From NCBI GenBank assembly GCA_002348315.1, contig DEAW01000206.1, positions 1 through 15,327 on the forward strand: a stretch of 15,327 nucleotides of DNA. Reading direction: 5' to 3'. This DNA is from Planctomycetaceae bacterium UBA2972. GTDB taxonomy: Bacteria; Planctomycetota; Planctomycetia; Pirellulales; Pirellulaceae. Every line of letters starts with the position of its first letter. The first letter of the stretch is position 1. This document shows, piece after piece, positions 1 through 6,206 of the stretch. Position numbers and translations under genes: made by a program. The notes beneath the pieces are model-generated. The model was given only the letters and a program-made list of their open reading frames with translations. It searched no databases and was not told the origin of the DNA.

Positions 1-665
1 TTGTTGTCGGACGAATTCTGAGGATCTCCTGACTGCTGACCACCTTCCTCGTTCTCTTTGATCTTGTCTGCCAGATCACCAGTTTCTTCAGAGAGTCGAT
101 CCTGTTCTTTGGCGATCCTGTCCGCGTCTGCTCCACCTTCGTTTTGTCCCTGAATGGCACGTTGTTGACGCAGTAATCGTTCCACGTCACGGATGTATTC
201 GCGATAACGAGCCTTTTCCGTTTTAAGACGGTCTCCATCATCTTCGGTAATCAAGAGTTCAAGAATCTTCGCCAGTTGAACCTGAACGTCGGCTTGTTCA
301 TCAACAGCTCGCTTAAGCTGGTCCTGACTGAGCAATCTGACAATGGATTGCATTTGGGTCGTGGTGAGGTTGTCTTTGGATTGCTTATAGGCGTCACGCA
401 GCAAAGCGGCACGCTTGGGATTGTTGGCCGCTTCGAATTCAGCCATACGCAGAATCAGCTCTTCAATACGTTTGTATTTCTCTGCAATCTTACTTTGTTG
501 CAACGCTAACTCAGTCGTCCCTGACGGCGCTGCTTCGGACGTGTCGGACGGCGCTGGATCCGTTTCAGTAGCTTCCTGAGCAGAAACGTAATGTGGGATT
601 AGAAATGCTGTGATTACAAGCAATGCAGAAAACGCAATGGAAGTATGCTTAAGAATTCGGCTCAT
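1..665 (-). CDS. Secreted coiled-coil protein, 5' part (runs off the left edge)
   Basis: The frame is open from an ATG at 665-663 to the window edge, giving 221 residues with no stop, so the C-terminus is missing. Residues 1-29 look like a Sec signal peptide: basic start MSRILKH, hydrophobic core AFSALLVITAFLI, and an AxA-like cleavage site VSA|QE. A short acidic, Pro/Ser/Thr-rich linker follows (about 30-52). From about 53 to 205 the protein is charged and heptad-like, predicting long helices or coiled coil, with motifs such as EKYKRIEELILRMAEFE, YIRDVERLLRQQ and RIAKDQDRLSEETGDL. The last visible residues are Gly/Gln/Asn-rich. A GAGG ribosome site lies 7 bases upstream of the ATG. It follows the MoxR/VWA operon on the same strand after 204 bases. 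It resembles, from memory, a planctomycete family of large uncharacterised coiled-coil proteins found beside such operons. Function is unknown; a periplasmic structural or scaffold role is inference. Confidence 0.85.
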   Translation of the reverse strand, partial: MSRILKHTSIAFSALLVITAFLIPHYVSAQEATETDPAPSDTSEAAPSGTTELALQQSKIAEKYKRIEELILRMAEFEAANNPKRAALLRDAYKQSKDNLTTTQMQSIVRLLSQDQLKRAVDEQADVQVQLAKILELLITEDDGDRLKTEKARYREYIRDVERLLRQQRAIQGQNEGGADADRIAKEQDRLSEETGDLADKIKENEEGGQQSGDPQNSSDN

Positions 666-672
666 GAGTTCG

Positions 673-676
673 CCTC
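673..676 (-). promoter_or_regulatory. Ribosome binding site of the coiled-coil secreted gene
   Basis: The minus strand reads GAGG, then seven bases, then the ATG at 665-663. This spacing supports that start, which also places the signal peptide at the very N-terminus. I found no convincing -35/-10 pair immediately upstream, so a separate promoter for this gene is not demonstrated. Confidence 0.6.
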
Positions 677-766
677 GTGTTTAAGTCTTATTTCATGCAT
701 CGGGACAGCAACCAACCCTAATTCATTTGTGTGTTGTCAGGCCAAGTGCGGGATTTGCTTTGCGAC

Positions 767-788
767 AAAAAATCTCGTAACGTTACGA
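767..788 (-). terminator. Candidate weak rho-independent terminator after the five-gene operon
   Basis: A perfect 14-base palindrome, TCGTAACGTTACGA, lies at 775-788. On the minus strand it is followed by GA and then six Ts (772-767). As RNA it could form a five-pair stem with an ACGU loop ahead of a U run, about 80 bases past the stop of the 870-3446 gene. The stem is short and AT-rich, so termination would be modest. A perfect palindrome could equally be a binding site for a dimeric regulator of the next gene. Confidence 0.35.
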
Positions 789-792
789 AATG

Positions 793-809
793 ATGGACGA
801 TTAGTCCAT
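793..809. repeat. Inverted repeat (6-bp arms, 5-base loop)
   Basis: ATGGAC (793-798) and GTCCAT (804-809) are perfect inverted arms around the loop GATTA. The element lies four bases from the 14-base palindrome at 775-788, in the gap between the operon and the next gene. On the minus strand it is met just before the candidate terminator and could be part of a composite terminator or RNA-processing region. Function is inference. Confidence 0.4.
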
Positions 810-825
810 TTTAATTCAGTCTTTG

Positions 826-860
826 GTACCCCACCAGCGAGTGCTTTTCGTGCTGGGTAC
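826..860. repeat. Imperfect inverted repeat just past the operon's last stop codon
   Basis: GTACC (826-830) pairs with GGTAC (856-860), and CAGC (835-838) pairs with GCTG (852-855). A four-base bulge and a 13-base loop complete the hairpin. It begins nine bases after the stop at 870. No T run follows on the minus strand, so it is not a standard intrinsic terminator. It could act as a 3'-end stabiliser for the operon transcript. Apart from this and the two neighbouring inverted repeats, the gap 666-869 shows no coding frame I can support. Confidence 0.35.
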
Positions 861-869
861 AGTTTTACT

Positions 870-3446
870 TTATTTTAACAGATCAAGAACCTGCTTCTTC
901 CTTTCGTCTTTGGTCTTTTCGCCGATTTCTTCCTGATCGTTGATTAAATCGCGAATTAAATCAATTAATTCGTTATAGGTTTCCAATTCAAGCATATTGT
1001 CCAGTACTGCGTTCATTTGATCGAGAATAACATCAGCCTGAGTTAATACTTCGACAGCATGTGCTTCGTTCGCCGTACCCTGTTCAATGGCGTTTTCCAT
1101 CACCAACAGACGTTCGTCGAGCACTGGGAATGCCACTTCACAGACGTGTTTTAAGGGGTCTGAAATGAGTTCTTTGAGGCGGTCTTTGCGTTCCTGAGTA
1201 TCGACGCGATTATTGATTAACTGCAAGCGAATATCGTCGAAGGAAACGGCGACTCCGAGTGACTCCTGATTAGATTTTTGGCTTTGTACGATCGCCCGCT
1301 GAATACGTAGCAATCGCAGACTCTCTTCCCGCTTTTGTTTTTCCTCGGCACTAAGTTCCTGTTGATCGTCCTGACCATCTTCGGGATCACTGCCTGCATC
1401 AGTTGGATCATTCCCCTGAGTACTTTCAAGGACCTGAGCCAATGAATCTCTCATTGCCTGGACTTCCGCCAAAATCAATTCGTACCGTTGTCGTAACGAT
1501 AATTCCTGACGTTCCAGGATGGCGAGCAGCTGTTGGTCGGTGACAACATCCAGTGAAAACTGACTGCTCATACCGATGTTCGGGTCCCCTTCAAGATTGT
1601 ATTTATCACTGGCTTGAATCGAAAGCGTGATGGTTGATTCAGGTTTTAATTCAGTGGTTTCATCGTTAGCTCGCTGAGCACGTAAGTCCAGCGGAGTTTT
1701 TAATTCCTCACCGTTTTGGATAGGAAGTGGAAAGGTCATCGATTCGCCCTCTTGAGGTTTGATATCAAACCAACTCGTCGCCACGCCGTAGTCGTCGGTT
1801 ACTTTGCCCTTAATAGGAATAATCGCATCCGGCGTGATGGCCGAACCGATACCTTCAAGACTGATATCCAGATTCGGCGGCTGATCCGTTACTGAGCCGA
1901 TCGACACGACGAACGGCTCGGTCGAAATGATGGCATCCTGATCGTAAAGTGATACGGTCAGATCGACATCGTTGTAGAGCGGCGTGACCGCAAACGTGAG
2001 TTGGCGATCTGATTCAGCCAGACTTACAAAAGTGCGGCCGCCGGTACTGGTGAAGCCCTCCATCACCGGTCCCGAGTCTAGGATTTCACCCTGCTCGTCC
2101 ACACTGCAAAGGACGCCATCCTCAATTGAAAATGTCAGATTTTTTCCATCCAGGTTCGTCAGGTCATTAAGAATTCCCGCTTCGATACTGTCAGGTTCTG
2201 TGTCCGGATCAGCCGAAGCGATCGTCACTGTAAGGTTAAGTGTGTTTCCCGTGCGAATGTCCTGATGGGAGAGAAAGGCTGAACGGTACTGGGAAGTTAA
2301 AGGATCCCGGATATGTACTTGTTCCAGAGACTTATTGGCTTGCAGATTGATCGTTAGGTGCGTGCCAAAAGGAAGCGAGGTGCGACCAGCAATCCAGGGT
2401 TGATCATTAAAAGGGAGCTTTTCGGTGTAATCGGGATACTGATAGTCGAGTGAGACATCCTGAATTTTGGGACTGTCTACAACGTCAATATAGAAGGGGC
2501 CGATACGGTGATCGTTGCCCACCACTTCAAATTCAAGGCTTCCGGTAATTCCATTGAGTGGGTTATCGTCCAGGACATAGTATTGATCGTTAGCTGTCGC
2601 TCCACCTTCTTTATTTAGATTTCTGCGGCCGGTCACGCCATCGGCAGTTTCGTAGTACAGCACGCATGAGCTCGGGATCTCTTTCTCGCCGTTGGCATTG
2701 ACCAGTAAACGTAGCGTCGCTCCGGCAGCCACTTTGACACGATCGTCGCTAAACACTTTTTGCTCGTCGACGCCAAAAGTGTAACCGTTAAAATTCTCTC
2801 GTATGACGGTTAAACCAACTAACTCGATCTGCGTGTTACGCTCCCATTTGTCGGGTGAGAGCATGTATAAGCGTTTCAGTGCCAGATTTGCCATCACTGA
2901 ATTGCTGGCCCCGAAAATCACAATGGATAGAAATAGTACCCCAGCTAGTAAGATTCGTTTGGTCAGTAATTTGGTGTTGAAGACCTCGTTGACATTGATG
3001 GAATCCATGGATTGAAGAGCGAGTTGCGAAGTCTCAGAAAGCATGTCTTCACTGAATTCGTCCGAGGAGTAATCAGGCTTTCGGTCTTGCAACGTGACGG
3101 TCGTTACCAACGCATCCTGCAGATCATCAAATCGTCGTTCCAGCAGTAAGGCCAGAGAACGGTCATTGAATTGCACAAATGCCCGTCGACCGACAAAACG
3201 ATAAAGAATGTAGACCAGCACTCCGCCCACGATCGCCAGGAGCACTGCCCGAGCTCCCTGAGCGAGTTCATTCGCGCCGACCAGGACAGGCAAATAGTCG
3301 ATGGCCAGTCCAAACCAGAACATCAAACCGACCCAGACAACCGCCAGACTCAGGCCTTCCAGCCAGACATACAACCGAATTCGAGTTCGCAATCGCTGTA
3401 AGGTCCTGCGAATTTGAGGGTCGAGTTTTGGGTTTTGCTGATCCAT
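870..3446 (-). CDS. Large membrane protein: Ig-like periplasmic region plus C-terminal coiled coil (DUF4175-like)
   Basis: This 858-residue protein has three predicted membrane helices at about 27-49, 66-84 and 164-184. Basic flanks place residues 85-163 in the cytoplasm and everything after 185 outside. The outer part has beta-rich, Ig-like stretches at roughly 205-320, 325-415 and 522-635, including a DDYGV turn motif (551-555) seen in such domains. From about 638 to the end it is helical and charged, with an acidic Gly/Asp/Gln-rich linker near 675-700. This layout fits DUF4175-type membrane proteins and may be the functional counterpart of BatD, but family identity is uncertain. The ATG at 3446 lies 15 bases after the stop of the VWA gene, so it is co-transcribed and is the last gene of the operon. 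The Shine-Dalgarno match is poor. No enzyme motif was recognised. Its large cytoplasmic loop could meet the MoxR or DUF58 proteins (inference). Confidence 0.85.
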   Translation of the reverse strand: MDQQNPKLDPQIRRTLQRLRTRIRLYVWLEGLSLAVVWVGLMFWFGLAIDYLPVLVGANELAQGARAVLLAIVGGVLVYILYRFVGRRAFVQFNDRSLALLLERRFDDLQDALVTTVTLQDRKPDYSSDEFSEDMLSETSQLALQSMDSINVNEVFNTKLLTKRILLAGVLFLSIVIFGASNSVMANLALKRLYMLSPDKWERNTQIELVGLTVIRENFNGYTFGVDEQKVFSDDRVKVAAGATLRLLVNANGEKEIPSSCVLYYETADGVTGRRNLNKEGGATANDQYYVLDDNPLNGITGSLEFEVVGNDHRIGPFYIDVVDSPKIQDVSLDYQYPDYTEKLPFNDQPWIAGRTSLPFGTHLTINLQANKSLEQVHIRDPLTSQYRSAFLSHQDIRTGNTLNLTVTIASADPDTEPDSIEAGILNDLTNLDGKNLTFSIEDGVLCSVDEQGEILDSGPVMEGFTSTGGRTFVSLAESDRQLTFAVTPLYNDVDLTVSLYDQDAIISTEPFVVSIGSVTDQPPNLDISLEGIGSAITPDAIIPIKGKVTDDYGVATSWFDIKPQEGESMTFPLPIQNGEELKTPLDLRAQRANDETTELKPESTITLSIQASDKYNLEGDPNIGMSSQFSLDVVTDQQLLAILERQELSLRQRYELILAEVQAMRDSLAQVLESTQGNDPTDAGSDPEDGQDDQQELSAEEKQKREESLRLLRIQRAIVQSQKSNQESLGVAVSFDDIRLQLINNRVDTQERKDRLKELISDPLKHVCEVAFPVLDERLLVMENAIEQGTANEAHAVEVLTQADVILDQMNAVLDNMLELETYNELIDLIRDLINDQEEIGEKTKDERKKQVLDLLK

Positions 3447-3461
3447 GATCTCAATCGCCCG

Positions 3462-6206
3462 TTAGGCAAGTTTACAAAGTCTGCGGATGATCCATTCAAT
3501 GCAGAGGATGCCACTGATCACTGCGATCAGCCATCCCATCAACATTTCTTCAAATTCTTTGTCCGGAGTTCCGGGAAGTTCGGTTTCCTGATCGCGAACG
3601 ACAATGGTGTCGGAAAGTGTTTTCCCTTTTCCATTATTAGACGCAGTTGACGTGCTGGAAATTCCCACAAAATACGTGCCATTGGTCTGTTCTGCCGCAT
3701 GAGAGAGCAAAGCGTCGTTTCTACGGGGATTTTCAATCTCCAGTTGCGGCACGCGTACTCGCACATCTCGAGTCAGTAGATCGGCGGAACCTGGTAAAGG
3801 AACTTCGACACGATAATCGCCTTCCTGAGTGGCAATAAACTGCCCTGTATACATCCCTTCCCGGCTACCATCCTGAAGTAATTTTAGCTCAATGGCATCG
3901 CGAGTTCCGTCGGGTTGCACCAGAGCGGCATCGACGGCATCTGCCGAAAGTGGGTCGTGCTGGGCATCGGTAAGCACGGCCTGAATTGTGATATGTTCTC
4001 CAAGAAATGTCCGGTCTTTGTCGACTAACAGGACACCTCGGCTTGAGTCTCTTAGTAACCGACCCTGAGAAACCCAGCGAATCAGCTTGGTGTAATACTT
4101 TTCAAAGTACGCCTCTTCGATACTGCGTAATCGCCACATTTCACCGCTGGCCTGAAAGAACACTCGGCCCGCCCCGTAGAAATGGCCGGCCATGTAGATC
4201 GGGAGTTCGTCATCAATCGCCGTGTCAGGATCTGAGAAACGACTGTACACTTTTGCTCCGGGCTTTGGATCCTTGGCTTTATAGTACCCGTATACGCCAT
4301 CAAAGGAGGCCCAGGCCTGTTCGCTCCCAAGCTGACTATTGTCCAACCAGAGGAATTCTGCGCTAAGTCCATCATCGGAAAACTGAATGGGCCAGGCAGT
4401 GTCCCCGCCAAACCTTCCCAGGCTAAGTGTGACACCTCCCTGATTGTAGAAGACGACCGGATACAGATTTTTAATTAGGTCGATTCCACGTCGTCGTCCA
4501 CGACGCATGCGTGACCATTCCGGAGTGAATACCGGTCCGGCTACAACAAATAACCCTCCGGCTTCTTCCGAAACCCAACGTTCCACTAACTCAATTTGCC
4601 CATCATCTAACGCTTCCCAGTCCGGGTCAAAGGCGACGATGGCATCATACTCGAATAATTCCTCGTCAAGCTGAGGAAAGTCGTAGATGACCTCATCGGC
4701 TTCCTGGCTAATGGTGTCTTCAGCTGTTTGTAAGTGCACATGAACTTCGACTTCCTCGTCCCGATACAGCATGTTTCTGAGGAATCGGTATTCACGTGTA
4801 GGACCTCCCGCCACGAGTAAAACGCGAGTACGTCGGTCGACAATCTCCACGGTCGCTGAGCGTTGATTGTCCCGGTCGTTTTTGTCATCAGCAGGTGGCT
4901 GGATTCGAATGACATAATCGCGTTTCCCCTGGATGTTTTCATCCGGTTCCAGTTCAAATTCAACGGGCCGGGTTTCACCGTCATCGGCTAAGTTGAGCTG
5001 GACTTGGTCTTCTACTTTGTCCTGCGAGGCATCATCCGAAGGCGTGTTGACAGGTCGGCTGATCAGGTCAACGGTCACACTGCGATTTTCCGAACCGTAC
5101 GCCTGGATATACCCGGTGATCTTAAAGCTATCTCCTGGATAGACACGTTCCGGAGCTTCGATGTCCACGACGCGAACGTTTTTGGCCTGCTCATCGCTTC
5201 CGATCCCAACCGGGTAAATGGGGATATTGTAAGTTCGTGCTGCTCGTACAGCGACTTCCAGATCTTCGCCGGAATTACTACGACCGTCAGTGTAGATCAC
5301 CAGTCCGGCAATGGGGCCGCCACGTTCTTTATTCACAAGGAATTGAACGGCATCTCCAATTCTGGTTTTGCTGCCACGGGGAATCAGAGCGGTATTCCAG
5401 TCCACTTCGGGTAACTCGATTTCTGTATCATCAGCGGCTTCAGCCGAAGTGAAGTTTGGCGTGGTAATGCCGAGTGTGTCGGTGAACGAGAGTTGTGGGT
5501 GTCGAAGATTTCCAACAGCGATAACAATCACTCCAGCCAAAACAAAAACCATACTTGCCAAAAGCGACCAGGAGGATGCTTCGGGTTGATCTTTCCTACG
5601 CCCCTTAACCAGGTAAAAGAGGAGAGCCACAACAGCAGCGATCACCAGTGCGAATCCTATATTGACCAGATCACGAACGGACTGGATCGCCGTGTCCGAA
5701 AGTTTAGACTCATTACTCGAATTCACTCGTGCCACTCGTGGAAACGTGGCAATTTCCAAGGGACGGCTGTCTTCGCTGAACCGATGCACAATGACGTCAT
5801 GGTTTTGCCGTAGTTCTTCGAGCGTCGGGCCGTCGTTGAATTCGTTCACGATGTGAGTAATACGAGCCAGTCGCTGTTCGTCCGAATCGTCGGTCAGGCC
5901 CATGCTTTGACTCGTATCAATTAACAGATGAACTCGAGAATCCTTAGTGATGGTCTCTTCGGTGATTCGTTCCAGATTGAAGAAATAGAAGAGAATTCCC
6001 AGTAAGGCAAAGCATCGCAGGGCGACCAGCGTGATGGAAGTGGATTTACGCAGTTCACCGGCATCGCGTCGGTAAATCCAGACAACGTAGGCACCGAAAG
6101 CGATGCAAATGACTAGCAACAATAGCCAATGCCAGGCCTCGGTCAGCGAATTGACTCGAGTGAATTGAAAATGTGTTTGCTGAATCTGAGCGATCATTCC
6201 CATCAT
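3462..6206 (-). CDS. VWA membrane protein with a split VWA domain and a glutamine-amidotransferase-like domain
   Basis: This 914-residue protein has two N-terminal membrane helices (about 26-45 and 58-77). The first VWA half carries the MIDAS motif DTSQS (97-101). A second helix pair follows (about 182-200 and 214-233), then the second VWA half with the MIDAS threonine T281 (KTRIGDAV) and aspartate D307 (YTDGRSN). An Ig-like stretch (about 350-455, YPGDSFKITGYIQAYG) leads to a class I glutamine-amidotransferase-like fold (about 460-715, RVLLVAGGPTREYRFL, then HFYGAGRVFFQASG). Another beta-rich domain spans 728-820, and a final helix about 891-908 ends in RRLCK. Basic loops (YRRDAGELRK, KGRRKDQ) place both VWA halves outside the cytoplasm. 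The only cysteines (34, 65, 902, 911) are in or beside membrane segments, so the amidotransferase-like domain lacks a catalytic cysteine and is probably non-enzymatic. ATG overlaps the previous stop as ATGA, implying translational coupling. It is probably a partner of the MoxR ATPase. Confidence 0.93.
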   Translation of the reverse strand: MMGMIAQIQQTHFQFTRVNSLTEAWHWLLLLVICIAFGAYVVWIYRRDAGELRKSTSITLVALRCFALLGILFYFFNLERITEETITKDSRVHLLIDTSQSMGLTDDSDEQRLARITHIVNEFNDGPTLEELRQNHDVIVHRFSEDSRPLEIATFPRVARVNSSNESKLSDTAIQSVRDLVNIGFALVIAAVVALLFYLVKGRRKDQPEASSWSLLASMVFVLAGVIVIAVGNLRHPQLSFTDTLGITTPNFTSAEAADDTEIELPEVDWNTALIPRGSKTRIGDAVQFLVNKERGGPIAGLVIYTDGRSNSGEDLEVAVRAARTYNIPIYPVGIGSDEQAKNVRVVDIEAPERVYPGDSFKITGYIQAYGSENRSVTVDLISRPVNTPSDDASQDKVEDQVQLNLADDGETRPVEFELEPDENIQGKRDYVIRIQPPADDKNDRDNQRSATVEIVDRRTRVLLVAGGPTREYRFLRNMLYRDEEVEVHVHLQTAEDTISQEADEVIYDFPQLDEELFEYDAIVAFDPDWEALDDGQIELVERWVSEEAGGLFVVAGPVFTPEWSRMRRGRRRGIDLIKNLYPVVFYNQGGVTLSLGRFGGDTAWPIQFSDDGLSAEFLWLDNSQLGSEQAWASFDGVYGYYKAKDPKPGAKVYSRFSDPDTAIDDELPIYMAGHFYGAGRVFFQASGEMWRLRSIEEAYFEKYYTKLIRWVSQGRLLRDSSRGVLLVDKDRTFLGEHITIQAVLTDAQHDPLSADAVDAALVQPDGTRDAIELKLLQDGSREGMYTGQFIATQEGDYRVEVPLPGSADLLTRDVRVRVPQLEIENPRRNDALLSHAAEQTNGTYFVGISSTSTASNNGKGKTLSDTIVVRDQETELPGTPDKEFEEMLMGWLIAVISGILCIEWIIRRLCKLA

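Noticed and set aside
645..878. Plus-strand frame of 77 codons covering the gap 666-869
   Set aside because: It spans the inverted repeats, overlaps the starts and ends of both neighbouring minus-strand genes, and has no domain features or good ribosome site.
4007..5414. Plus-strand open frames of 100-136 codons, for example 4007-4366 and 5004-5414
   Set aside because: They lie antisense to a gene with clear VWA and amidotransferase-like motifs, show no recognisable domains or ribosome sites, and read as low-complexity shadow translations.
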